From an uncultured Chromatiaceae bacterium (GTDB lineage: Bacteria > Pseudomonadota > Gammaproteobacteria > Enterobacterales > Alteromonadaceae), in NCBI GenBank assembly GCA_937978655.1, contig CALJUX010000051.1, positions 1 to 64,000 on the forward strand: 64,000 nt of DNA, given 5' to 3'. This document shows positions 26,323-35,137 of the stretch, in pieces (the stretch's first letter is position 1; every line of letters starts with the position of its first letter). The translations under genes and the position numbers were made by a program. Below the pieces are notes generated by a model. That model saw nothing but the letters and a program-made list of their open reading frames with translations. It was not told the DNA's origin and did not search any database.

Positions 26323-27447
26323 TTGATTGTTTTTCGCTACTTGATTGGTGAAGTGTTTAAATCTCAGTTCGCAGTATTTCTGATCCTGATCACCATCATC
26401 CTGAGCCAGCGCTTCGTACAAATACTGGCGGATGCCTCCGAAGGGGAATTGCCGGGTCAGCTGGTGCTGACACTGATTTCTTTAAAATTACCGCAGTTGG
26501 CGGTGCTGATCCTGCCTTTAGCGGCATTTTTGGGCGTTTTGATCGCCTACAGCCGCATCTATGCTGAAAGTGAAATGACCGTATTGCACGCCACCGGCGT
26601 CAGCGAATGGTACGTCACCCGGGTGACGCTGATGTTGTCGTTGCTGATCATGCTGGCGGCTGGTGGCCTGATGATGTTTTTAAGCCCCTGGTCGGCAGAA
26701 CGCGAGTTTGAGGTGCTGAGCAAAGCCGACGCAGATTCCGGATTATCGACGCTTATTCCCGGCCGTTTCCAGCAAACTTCTAATGAAAAAGCTGTGGTTT
26801 TTGTCCAGGATATGAGCCGGGACGGCAGCCAGTTATCCAAAGTTTTTCTGGCACAGTCGGCCAGTGAAGACAATTTAACCGGCTCTGTGGTCTACGCCGA
26901 AACCGGTGCTGTGGCCGAAGATAACAATGGCGCACAGCGGCTGATATTAAGTAATGGCCGGCGTTATGCCGGCTCCGTCGATGCGCCGCAATTTGAAGTA
27001 CTTGAATTCGGCCGTTATGACATTCAAATCCGCGAACAGCAGGTCGAGCAGCGCCGGCGCAAATTAACCGCGTTACCGACAGATCAACTGCTGGAACAGG
27101 TGCGGGCCGGCGGCAATGCCGAAGCCAATGCCGAATGGCACTGGCGGCTGGCGATCCCGGTGTCGATCCCCGTGTTGATGTTGCTGGCGGTGCCACTGAG
27201 CCGGGTCCAGCCGCGTCAGGGCAAATTTGGCAAGCTGCTGCCAGGTCTGGCGCTGTTTCTGTTGTATTTCATTTTGCTGATTGTCTGGCGCAAAAGCATG
27301 CTTGGCAGCGGCAAAGTGCCGGAATGGACCGGCATGTGGTGGATCCACGGCCTGATGCTGGCGATCGGCGTGTTTTTACTGCTGCAAAACCGCGCGTCTT
27401 ATCAGCGGTTTACCGCGCGACTGAATGGCCGGAGGCAGCATGCTTAA
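26323..27447 (+). CDS. lptF: LPS export ABC transporter permease LptF
   Basis: With LptG and LptB2 it extracts lipopolysaccharide from the inner membrane. 374 residues: about three membrane helices before and three after a periplasmic beta-jellyroll domain. The start is TTG at 26323 (reads MIVFRYLIGEVFKSQ, matching E. coli MIIIRYLV...), with GGGGG upstream. No in-frame ATG serves. The stop overlaps lptG by 8 bases. Confidence 0.96.
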   Translation: MIVFRYLIGEVFKSQFAVFLILITIILSQRFVQILADASEGELPGQLVLTLISLKLPQLAVLILPLAAFLGVLIAYSRIYAESEMTVLHATGVSEWYVTRVTLMLSLLIMLAAGGLMMFLSPWSAEREFEVLSKADADSGLSTLIPGRFQQTSNEKAVVFVQDMSRDGSQLSKVFLAQSASEDNLTGSVVYAETGAVAEDNNGAQRLILSNGRRYAGSVDAPQFEVLEFGRYDIQIREQQVEQRRRKLTALPTDQLLEQVRAGGNAEANAEWHWRLAIPVSIPVLMLLAVPLSRVQPRQGKFGKLLPGLALFLLYFILLIVWRKSMLGSGKVPEWTGMWWIHGLMLAIGVFLLLQNRASYQRFTARLNGRRQHA

Positions 27448-28507
27448 AATTATCGATATTTACATCGGCCGGATCATTTTATCCACCACGCTGCTAAGCC
27501 TGACGGTACTTTTGGTCCTGTCCGGCATGTTCCGTTTTATTGACCAGCTACGGCTGACGGATCGCGGCGACTACACAGTGCTGGTGGCAGCCATGTTCAG
27601 TTTGTTTACCGTGCCTGGTGATTTAGTGACTTTTTTCCCGATGGCGGCGCTGATCGGCGGCCTGATTGGGCTTGGTATGCTCGCCAGCAACAGCGAGCTG
27701 GTGGTGATGCAGGCCGCCGGCTTGTCGCGGCTTAATATCATCAGCTCGGTGATGAAAACCGCATTACTGATGATGGTACTGGTGATGGCGGTGGCGGAGT
27801 GGGGCGCGCCGACTGCGGAGAAATTCGCCCGCGAACTCAAAGCCAAAGCCATTTCCGGCGGTGACTTACTGGCGGCGCAACAGGGCGTCTGGGCCAAAGA
27901 CGGCGACGATTTTGTTAATATCCGTGTGGTGTCGGACGACGGCGATTTAAAAGACATCACCATCTTCGAGTTCACGCCCGATCTGGCGTTGCAGGCCATA
28001 GTGCATGCCCGCGCAGCCAGCTTTTTTAATGGTGTCTGGCAGTTGCAGGACGTCAGCCGCTTGGCGTTTCGCGATGAAAAAATTGAAAAACACCGCTGGC
28101 CGGAACAGCGCTGGCGCTCGACTTTAACGCCGGACAAACTGGGCGTGATGTCGGTCAAACCCGAGTTGCTCAGTCTGAACGGTCTGGCCGATTACATCGA
28201 GTACCGCGAAGCCAATCAGCAGGAAAGCAGCCGTTACCAGCTGGCGTACTGGCGTAAAGCCACGCAGCCGCTGACCATTGTGGCGATGTTATTGCTGGCG
28301 TTGTCGTTTATTTTCGGCCCGTTGCGCAGTGTGACGATGGGCGCGCGGGTACTGATGGGTATTCTGACTGGTTTTGGTTTTTACATGGCCAACGAAGTAT
28401 TTGGCCCGGTGGCGCTGGTGTATCAGTTACCGCCGTTGTTAGGGGCGATAGCCCCCAGCGCGTTGTTTATCGGCGCCGCCATTTACCTGATGCAAAAGCG
28501 CGGGTAG
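27440..28507 (+). CDS. lptG: LPS export ABC transporter permease LptG
   Basis: Partner of LptF. 355 residues from the ATG at 27440, directly after GGAGG; the overlap with lptF indicates coupled translation. MLKIIDIYIGR at the N-terminus, NSELVVMQAAG near residue 80, and a periplasmic domain between two helix sets. A 5-residue-longer start at 27425 is unlikely because it would place the ribosome-binding site inside the coding sequence. Confidence 0.96.
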   Translation: MLKIIDIYIGRIILSTTLLSLTVLLVLSGMFRFIDQLRLTDRGDYTVLVAAMFSLFTVPGDLVTFFPMAALIGGLIGLGMLASNSELVVMQAAGLSRLNIISSVMKTALLMMVLVMAVAEWGAPTAEKFARELKAKAISGGDLLAAQQGVWAKDGDDFVNIRVVSDDGDLKDITIFEFTPDLALQAIVHARAASFFNGVWQLQDVSRLAFRDEKIEKHRWPEQRWRSTLTPDKLGVMSVKPELLSLNGLADYIEYREANQQESSRYQLAYWRKATQPLTIVAMLLLALSFIFGPLRSVTMGARVLMGILTGFGFYMANEVFGPVALVYQLPPLLGAIAPSALFIGAAIYLMQKRG

Positions 28508-28515
28508 GTCAAAGC

Positions 28516-29013
28516 CTACCGCGCATCCCGGTGTAAATTCAGTGCGCTGCTTTGTTCTTTGCTGAGCACCACCACAATAGTGCCGGCGATTTGGTCTTGC
28601 AGCGCCAGGCCTTTGCCCCAGCGCAGCCACAGCCAGAAATTGCCAATACCACCGAATGACGTCAGTAAGCGGATGCAAGCCTGACGCAGCGTCACTGGCG
28701 TGCCGTCAGCGCTTAACAACAACATCCGCCAGGCACGCATGCCCAGCGTCTGGCCGGCTTTGACCCAGAAATACAGATAAAACCACAAGATACACGCCGT
28801 GCTGTACAGCTGAAACCACAGCGCATGCTTTTGAATATATTCCGCTTCGTCCTGATAGCCCGCCAGTGAAATCAGCCCGGTTTTGGCCAGCAGCGCGACT
28901 GTGGCCAGCGCCAATGCCATCGCAAACATCCAAATTGCACAAATGACCAGCAAGTCATACATGATGGCAGACAGACGGCGCAGCAGGCTGGCGCGGGGGG
29001 CTTCAGTATACAT
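28516..29013 (-). CDS. RDD-family membrane protein
   Basis: 165 residues. The RDD pattern is visible: Arg-rich start (RASLLRRLSAIMYDLLVI), Asp in the first helix and GQTLGMRAWRM before the last helices. Three membrane segments at about 20-45, 66-85 and 118-150. RDD proteins are poorly defined; some act as Na+/H+ antiporters. It converges tail-to-tail with lptG with only eight bases between them, and a GGTAGG/CCTACC stem spans the junction. Confidence 0.87.
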   Translation of the reverse strand: MYTEAPRASLLRRLSAIMYDLLVICAIWMFAMALALATVALLAKTGLISLAGYQDEAEYIQKHALWFQLYSTACILWFYLYFWVKAGQTLGMRAWRMLLLSADGTPVTLRQACIRLLTSFGGIGNFWLWLRWGKGLALQDQIAGTIVVVLSKEQSSALNLHRDAR

Positions 29014-29114
29014 AGAGACTCCAGTTCAGGACCGGCGGCAGTCTAGCATGATGCTCTGGCAGGCGTCAGCCGTGGCGGCTGAACAAACTTGCCCGCCGGA
29101 CAAAATTCAGGCAG

Positions 29115-29132
29115 ATTGACAGCGTTGTCAAT
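29115..29132 (+). promoter_or_regulatory. Perfect inverted repeat, possible operator, upstream of lipocalin-like gene
   Basis: ATTGACA and TGTCAAT with four bases between them. The left arm contains a consensus -35 (TTGACA). It lies 17 bases before the ATG, so protein binding here could block transcription or translation. Inference only. Confidence 0.4.
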
Positions 29133-29149
29133 TTTACAGGAAAGCCATA

Positions 29150-29617
29150 ATGTCCGTTCAGTTTGTCCAAACCAAGCGCCAAAGTCGCGGCGGCCTGCAG
29201 GCAGTCGCGTTATGTAGTCTGATGGCTGCGAATCATGTCGCTGCCCAAAGCCCCTGTACCAGCGCGCAGTTGCAGGGCAGCTGGGAATTGCAGTCGGCGA
29301 TTTACCGCGACAAGAGCGGCAAAGTAGTCGGTGAAATCAAAGATCAACAGACCAAAAGCCGCAAACTGATCGCCGGCCAGTATTTCAGCTTTATCACCTG
29401 GGCGCCTGACGGCAAGTTTCAGGTCGCTGCTTCCGGCCGTTTCAGTGCAGATGCGACAGGCTACCATGAACAGGTCGACGCCACGTCGTTGGCACGGCTG
29501 CAAGACAAAACCTACCATTTTGAGTGCAGCATCAGCGGTGACAACTGGCTGCATCAGGGCCTGGAAGACGGCATTGCGATTGAAGAACACTGGTTACGCG
29601 TCAGCGGTGTCCGCTGA
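29150..29617 (+). CDS. Secreted lipocalin-like protein
   Basis: 155 residues. An N-terminal export signal is likely (about 1-32, ending VAAQS). The rest is a compact beta-rich domain opening with LQGSWELQSAIYRDKSGKVVGE, the GxW pattern of lipocalin-like proteins, and containing QYFSFITWAPDGKFQV. Ligand unknown. AGGA lies upstream of the ATG. Confidence 0.7.
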   Translation: MSVQFVQTKRQSRGGLQAVALCSLMAANHVAAQSPCTSAQLQGSWELQSAIYRDKSGKVVGEIKDQQTKSRKLIAGQYFSFITWAPDGKFQVAASGRFSADATGYHEQVDATSLARLQDKTYHFECSISGDNWLHQGLEDGIAIEEHWLRVSGVR

Positions 29618-29714
29618 TAAAATGTCAAAGCGGCAAGCAACCCCAAACCGGCTGCCGCTGAACTGTCCATATTGCTGCAAAATTGCGCAATTGATTGTCA
29701 GCGCTGAGATTTTG

Positions 29715-29743
29715 CTTGCAGGGGCGAAGAGGCTTTGTATAAT
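29715..29743 (+). promoter_or_regulatory. Promoter of tRNA-Leu
   Basis: Perfect -10 TATAAT (29738-29743) with a CTTGCA -35-like hexamer 17 bases upstream. A GC-rich stretch GCGGGTG follows the -10, the discriminator type of stable-RNA promoters under stringent control. Confidence 0.75.
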
Positions 29744-29776
29744 GCGGGTGTTTACTGCTCCAAATTCCTCTCAAAT

Positions 29777-29861
29777 GCCTGGGTGGCGAAATCGGTAGAC
29801 GCAGCGGATTCAAAATCCGCCGGGGAAACCCGTGTCGGTTCGAGTCCGACCCTAGGCACCA
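29777..29861 (+). tRNA. tRNA-Leu (anticodon CAA)
   Basis: 85 nt with encoded CCA end. Acceptor stem GCCTGGG / CCTAGGC, anticodon stem GCGGA / TCCGC, anticodon CAA at 29811-29813, a variable arm as in class II tRNAs, and T-arm GTCGGTTCGAGTCCGAC. Reads UUG codons. Confidence 0.97.
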
Positions 29862-30220
29862 AATTTTTTCATGTCAAAGCACTTGTTTATACTCTGGTTT
29901 TCAAATTCTGATTGAGCTGGAAAATCTTTGTTGTAGATAATCGGCGTCCCTGTTGCTCTTAGATCTCAACAGCGCATGGCAAAGAAGTTACAACATCAGC
30001 AAGAGCTGTTGATTGGTCTGACAACTTGCTGGATATTCCGAATTCAATTCCTGCATCTGATATTGAGTCAATCTCTGCGTCTGATTTAAAGATAATCAAG
30101 TTTAAAATCGCTGTACCGATTATTCTCCTTCTAAAGTATCTTTTGCTCAGAATATTTCTGGTTTTTACATGAAGCTGCGTTTAGGCTGCATACATATTTT
30201 CGCAAGCAAGGACGTATGCC
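29862..30220 (+). other. AT-rich gap after tRNA-Leu, no gene seen
   Basis: About 360 bases, clearly richer in A and T than the surroundings, between the tRNA 3' end and an orphan glycosyltransferase gene. I see no ORF, integrase remnant or repeat of the tRNA 3' end. AAGGA at 30208-30212 is the ribosome-binding site of the next gene. Its composition and position fit an old insertion at a tRNA. Confidence 0.5.
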
Positions 30221-31993
30221 ATGGTCGACCAGGTTATTCAGCAAATTCATGCGATTGAAAGTCAATATCAGCATGATCTATCCGTCATTCAGGCTCTGGA
30301 AGGGAAGTTAGAAACGCTGGCGGAAGGCCCCTCGCTCTACAATCTGAACTTCCTGTTGTACCGTAATCACTTTCGCACCAAGCACGCAGCAAAGCTCAAA
30401 GTGAAACGTCCGCGTATTTTATTGGGGTTGATTAACTACGATGTTTATCCGAACTTTCAAAGTATCGGTTTGCTGATTTACGCCGACCTGGTGTCGCTGT
30501 CGATGCCGCATTTAGTGCAGGGGCGCGCTGACCGCCTGGCTTTTGATGTTTCCAGCGATGACCTTGCCGAGGTAGTCCGGTTATTGCCCGCAGGTTTTGC
30601 GCCGGACTACTATTTCGACCCACAAGCCTGCGGTGCCTGTATCGCGCCCAAAGGATTGGAGCGCTTGCCATTTCCATCTGTCGCAGGGATTTGCCATACC
30701 TTTCGGGGTCTGCACTGTGAATATCTGGCGAAACTCTTTGATGTGGTGGCTCCCGTATCGTCGGCTTTTGTGGCGCTTTATCAATCATTTATGGCGGATA
30801 AAACTGTGCTGAACCTGCCATTTGGTGCGAACTGGGGTTCATTTCATTATTCGACCGGCCAGTATAACCTGACCAAAGACATTGATTTGATTGTGAGTTT
30901 TGCGCCAAGCCCACGAGCTGAGTATTGCGGCTGGCGTGATGTTGCTATCCAGCAGGCACGTCATTTTGCTGAGCTGTACGCCAACCAATATAAGGTGGTT
31001 TTTGTCAGTGGGGTCTCACATCAGGAATATAGTCAGTTACTGGCGCGCAGCAAAATCGGGTTGAACGTAGTGGGCCTCAACGGGCCTTATAACTACCGCA
31101 GTTGTGAGCTGATGAACCATCAGGTGGCGTTGTTGCAGCTTGATGTGGATTTTGGTTTACCAGAGATGCAGATGGCCGATTACTTTGTGCCGGGGCAAGA
31201 GTATATCGCTTGTGATGTCAGCAACTTCAGTGATGTGTTGCTGAGCTATCTGCAACAGCCGGCTTTGATTGCCAAAATTGCAGCGGCAGGCAGGGCACGG
31301 CTGGAGCGGGAATATTCTTATGAAGCGATTCAGCGTCAGTTAGGATCTGCCATCGGCAAACTGGATTTTACTGCGGTAACAGCTGCAAGGCAGGATGCTG
31401 CTTCACAGCAGCAATGCAGACTGGCGATGTTGGCAACCTCGCCGCAAGGCCATACGCTCAAACACGAGCTCTTTGCCCGCGAAGTCGTCAAGGGTTTTGA
31501 TGATGCCAATCCACATGCGATCCGGCAGCTAATCATTGCGCTGCCGATGTTAAAACAGGATTTACTGCGGCCTTTGCTGGAACAAGCCCAACAACCGTTG
31601 TTACGACAACTCGCCAGCCTGTCATTGTTGGATGGAATCGAGACATTAAGCATGCAGCTGCCGCCGCAGTTGAGAGTATTGAGCGACGAGTGGACGCTGA
31701 TTTGCTGGCGTGCCATGGCTGGTTTTCCGAACACGGATGACCTGCAAAGTTTGCAGTTTGTTTTGCTGCAGACACAGCCAGCAGCTGAGCAGTTTCCGGA
31801 TTATCTGAAAGCCCCTTATCCGTTTTGGTTTAGCGACAGTGACACAGCTGCTGAAGAGGCCAGAAAACAATTGCTTGATATGCCGTATTGTCTGGCCGGC
31901 AGTGACCGTATGCAGCAGAAAGTGTTGCAGCGTGACTATATGGTTTGGTGGTGTATGCGGTTATTGGATGCGGCAGAGCCTTCAGCGGCCTGA
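30221..31993 (+). CDS. CgeB-like glycosyltransferase, orphan
   Basis: 590 residues. A coiled N-terminal helix (1-45) is followed by a GT-B-type region (about 60-380). The nucleotide-sugar half shows SKIGLNVVGLNGPYNYRSCE, then FVPGQEYIACDVSNFSDVLLSYL and AAAGRARLEREYSYE, the pattern of CgeB / glycosyl transferase group 1-like proteins. The last 200 residues are helical and not recognised. Substrate unknown. No sugar-pathway neighbours. Position downstream of a tRNA suggests acquisition by transfer. Confidence 0.7.
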   Translation: MVDQVIQQIHAIESQYQHDLSVIQALEGKLETLAEGPSLYNLNFLLYRNHFRTKHAAKLKVKRPRILLGLINYDVYPNFQSIGLLIYADLVSLSMPHLVQGRADRLAFDVSSDDLAEVVRLLPAGFAPDYYFDPQACGACIAPKGLERLPFPSVAGICHTFRGLHCEYLAKLFDVVAPVSSAFVALYQSFMADKTVLNLPFGANWGSFHYSTGQYNLTKDIDLIVSFAPSPRAEYCGWRDVAIQQARHFAELYANQYKVVFVSGVSHQEYSQLLARSKIGLNVVGLNGPYNYRSCELMNHQVALLQLDVDFGLPEMQMADYFVPGQEYIACDVSNFSDVLLSYLQQPALIAKIAAAGRARLEREYSYEAIQRQLGSAIGKLDFTAVTAARQDAASQQQCRLAMLATSPQGHTLKHELFAREVVKGFDDANPHAIRQLIIALPMLKQDLLRPLLEQAQQPLLRQLASLSLLDGIETLSMQLPPQLRVLSDEWTLICWRAMAGFPNTDDLQSLQFVLLQTQPAAEQFPDYLKAPYPFWFSDSDTAAEEARKQLLDMPYCLAGSDRMQQKVLQRDYMVWWCMRLLDAAEPSAA

Positions 31994-32392
31994 TTTAAAT
32001 GCGTCAGGGCGTAGGGTCCTGCATCAGCAGCAAAGCACTGGCATTCCTCAACAGTTCTGGCTATATGGCAGGCACGAGTTGATTGCCTGCCGCATTTGAT
32101 TAGCCTGAACTTCGCCTGGTTTTCTCGCAAACATCAGCACATTTCCGGCAGCGCTGAACCTTGAGCGCTCCGGTCCACTGCCGGTTTTGTCCGATTTTTC
32201 TCTCGCATTGCATGCAATGAATGACAACCAAATGCATTGGACGCTGCTATCGGTAGTGACTGATTGAGGTTTAACAACTAACAAGTGTGTGGGGGCAGGC
32301 TCGCTCGACATGGCAAAGAGTAAGCCATTTGAGCGGGGCTGCAGTCAGTTGCAGTTCTTGCCACTGCGGCTGGCTGCGGCAAGAGTGCCACA
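31994..32392 (+). other. Intergenic region with one hairpin, no gene seen
   Basis: About 400 bases between the glycosyltransferase and the convergent chemoreceptor. The only clear structure is a GGCAGGC / GCCTGCC inverted repeat (32067-32091, 11-base loop), without a good T-run. Reading frames here are short and lack start signals. Confidence 0.45.
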
Positions 32393-34021
32393 TCAGGCCG
32401 TTTTAAACTTTTTCACTTTTTGTTCCAGGCTGACGGCCAAATCTTCCAGTTGCTGACTGGATACTGTGATGGCGCTGGCCTGCTCCTCCACCAAATCGGC
32501 AGATCGGGTGATGTGGCTGAAGTGGCGGCTGATTTCTGCAGCCACAGCGGATTGTTGTTCTGCGGCAGTGGCGATCTGCAGATTCATCTGGCTGATTTGA
32601 CTGACAGATGAATTAATTGCATTCAGTGAATCCCCAGCTTTTTGCGCCTGTTCGACACTGTTGCCGGCCTGCGTTTTACCCTGGTCCATCACCGCGACCG
32701 CGCTGACAGAACTGCTTTGCATTTTTTCAATCACGGCCTGAATTTGGCGGGTTGACTCTTGCGTCCGCCGCGCCAGATTACGCACTTCGTCGGCCACCAC
32801 AGCAAAGCCCCGGCCTTGTTCGCCGGCTCTGGCGGCTTCAATGGCGGCGTTTAACGCCAACAGATTGGTTTGTTCGGCAATGCCCTGGATCACCTCCAGC
32901 ACAGAACCAATCTGACGGCTGTCTTGCGACAAATGGTGAATAACCACGGCCGCTTCGCTGACTTTGTCTGCTAAGGCATTAATACTCGACTGGGTTTTGC
33001 CGACTTCAGCCTGGCCTGCAGTAAATTCGTTCATCGCGGTTTGAGCCATCCCGGCGGCATCGCTGGTGTGGCTTGCCACGGCTGCAACAGTCGAAGACAT
33101 TTGACCTATCGCGGTCGCCCCCTGCTCAGTCGCCTGTTTTTGCTGGTAGATCAGTTCTTCGTTGTATTGTGCTGTCGACAATAAGGCTTTTGAGGCGGTT
33201 GATAACTGACTGGCGACGGCGATGGAATCTTTGGTAATGCCAGACATATGGTCAGTTAAATCTTTGACTGCACTGAGAATACTGTCCTGGGTCGACACCC
33301 GTACCTGCACTGTTAAGTCACCGGAAGCAATCTGCCGCAGCACCTGCACCGCGTATTCTGGTTCACCACCCACCATGTTTTTCAGCCGGCTGACAGTGCT
33401 GAAAGCAACAACAGCGCCAATGATGACGGCAATCGCTGTCACGGTCAGCATGATCCATTGAAAGCTGTCGGTCTGGCCGCGCGCCGCTGCGACCTGTTGC
33501 TGAATGGCCGCTTCCTGATAGTCGATGAGTTTATTAATCCGTTTCAGCCATTCGCTGTAGGATGGTGACACTGTGGTCAATAAATAATCTGTTGCCTGCT
33601 GCTGCTGCCCCTTGTTCACCATCTGCAATAAATTGGCGGTAACTTCCTGCGTGGCAATCTCAATTTCTTTAATCAATTTCAGCAGTTGGAGTTCTTCGGT
33701 ACTATGCGGCACTTTGCCGTACATAGTGTCGAGCGTGCTGGCGGCCTGTTGATAGAACTGGTCTAACCGTTTGATGTCACGTTGATGGGTTTCGGCGAGC
33801 CCGGCGTCCGGCGCCAGCACCGCGTCCCGGATTGAGATGGCTCTGTCGTGCACACTGCCGCGAAAGTTAATCGCCTGCCGCTGTTCTACCGCTGTTTGTT
33901 CGGACAGTTGCGTCAAATTAGCATCTGCGATGCTGATTTTAAACAGACCGAACAAGGTAATGCCCAGCATGATCACTAACAGCATGCTGAAACCGGAATA
34001 CAGTTGTTTCACTACCGTCAT
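32393..34021 (-). CDS. Methyl-accepting chemotaxis protein
   Basis: 542 residues. Transmembrane helices at about 8-30 and 187-208 flank a periplasmic four-helix-bundle sensor (EQRQAINFRGSVHDRAISIRD). A HAMP domain (about 210-265) and the signalling domain follow, with the hairpin core EQTNLLALNAAIEAARAGE and GRGFAVVADEVRNLA. It signals through CheA/CheW; ligand unknown. Transcribed alone. Confidence 0.94.
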   Translation of the reverse strand: MTVVKQLYSGFSMLLVIMLGITLFGLFKISIADANLTQLSEQTAVEQRQAINFRGSVHDRAISIRDAVLAPDAGLAETHQRDIKRLDQFYQQAASTLDTMYGKVPHSTEELQLLKLIKEIEIATQEVTANLLQMVNKGQQQQATDYLLTTVSPSYSEWLKRINKLIDYQEAAIQQQVAAARGQTDSFQWIMLTVTAIAVIIGAVVAFSTVSRLKNMVGGEPEYAVQVLRQIASGDLTVQVRVSTQDSILSAVKDLTDHMSGITKDSIAVASQLSTASKALLSTAQYNEELIYQQKQATEQGATAIGQMSSTVAAVASHTSDAAGMAQTAMNEFTAGQAEVGKTQSSINALADKVSEAAVVIHHLSQDSRQIGSVLEVIQGIAEQTNLLALNAAIEAARAGEQGRGFAVVADEVRNLARRTQESTRQIQAVIEKMQSSSVSAVAVMDQGKTQAGNSVEQAQKAGDSLNAINSSVSQISQMNLQIATAAEQQSAVAAEISRHFSHITRSADLVEEQASAITVSSQQLEDLAVSLEQKVKKFKTA

Positions 34022-34096
34022 AATTGCACCTGCATAAAAGTTATCGAGCGACTACTGTGCTACAAAAGTAACGTACGTTTGGTGCAATGACATGGA

Positions 34097-34987
34097 TCAG
34101 TGACTGTTCTGAATTTCGTTAATAGTCGCCTGTGCCAGCGGCGAAGTGCTGTTGCTTTTCGAGGTGATCAGCATCACCGGAATTTGGTAGCGGTATTGCT
34201 GTGGCAGGATGGCGCGGAACAGGCCTTTGTCGACCCAATAACTGGCGTAATGCTCGGGTAAATAACCGATAAACTGGCCGGACAAAATCAGGTGGGCGAT
34301 GCCTTCATCGTGATAGGCGCTGGCGCTGTTTTGATAGTTCAGGCCGTCGTTGCGGCTGTCTTTGTCGCGCAGGTAGTTGCTGGTGATGACTTCAGCCTGT
34401 GGCAATAACTCACTGATTTTATTTGCTTCACAGTCAAATAGCGGATGGCCCTGGCCGCAGTATAAGTAGTTGGTTTCATTGTGTAGCGGCACATAATCCA
34501 GGCCGCGAATGTGATGGCGGCTGACGCCGATGCCGACCAGCGAGCGGCCGTTCGCCACCGAGGTTTCCACTTCACGCGCTTCACAGACATAAATTTCAAA
34601 CTGCAGGTTGCTGCTTTTAGCCTTAAGCCGGGCGATGGCCTGCGACACACCACAGCGCGGATCGCTGGCCAGCGTATCGATAATAGCGATAGTGACACGG
34701 CCGGAGAGCTGATGTTTGGAGCCGGCGACGGTGCTGGCAAAAGTTTCACATTGCTGCAGTAATTCTAATGATGCCTGATAAGTGATGCGGCCGGCGTCGG
34801 TCAGTTCAAAGCCGCTGCGGCCGCGTTTACACAGCGTTAAACCTAAGCGGATCTCCAGGTCAGATAAATGTGTGCTGATGGTGGAGCGGCCGATATTTAA
34901 CCGCGACTCAGCCGCTGACAGCCCGCCACACTCGACGATAGTGACAAAAATCCGTAACAAGCGTAAATCGACGTCTTGTACCTGCAT
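34097..34987 (-). CDS. LysR-family regulator, probable regulator of hutHU
   Basis: 296 residues. N-terminal helix-turn-helix (about 8-66, LRIFVTIVECGGLSAAESRLNIGRS) and a periplasmic-binding-like effector domain (about 92-290, SGRVTIAIIDTLASDP). Divergent from hutH across 150 bases, which is the classic LysR arrangement. Most bacterial hut operons use the GntR-type repressor HutC; none is visible here, so this protein is the likely regulator (inference). Confidence 0.85.
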   Translation of the reverse strand: MQVQDVDLRLLRIFVTIVECGGLSAAESRLNIGRSTISTHLSDLEIRLGLTLCKRGRSGFELTDAGRITYQASLELLQQCETFASTVAGSKHQLSGRVTIAIIDTLASDPRCGVSQAIARLKAKSSNLQFEIYVCEAREVETSVANGRSLVGIGVSRHHIRGLDYVPLHNETNYLYCGQGHPLFDCEANKISELLPQAEVITSNYLRDKDSRNDGLNYQNSASAYHDEGIAHLILSGQFIGYLPEHYASYWVDKGLFRAILPQQYRYQIPVMLITSKSNSTSPLAQATINEIQNSH

Positions 34988-35137
34988 TAGTCACGTACCT
35001 TTTAGTTTGCCGTTAGTTCGATAAAACCGGAATGAGTTACGATTATTATGTATTTATAAAACATCAGGCGCAAGCTAGCATCTGCTTATCGCGTGCCTCA
35101 CCGGCAGTAGCAGTTTCAGCAATTTGTGGAGTTTAAG
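34988..35137. promoter_or_regulatory. LysR-regulator / hutH divergent promoter region
   Basis: AT-rich in the middle (TTATTATGTATTTATAAAAC near 35042-35061), with a TATAAA candidate -10 towards hutH. A TGGAG ribosome-binding site precedes the hutH ATG by six bases. LysR-box half-sites (T-N11-A) cannot be assigned with confidence. Confidence 0.4.

Noticed and set aside
27571..28158. 195-codon open frame antisense to lptG
   Set aside because: Shadow of a conserved gene; low-complexity Ser/Ala/Lys composition.
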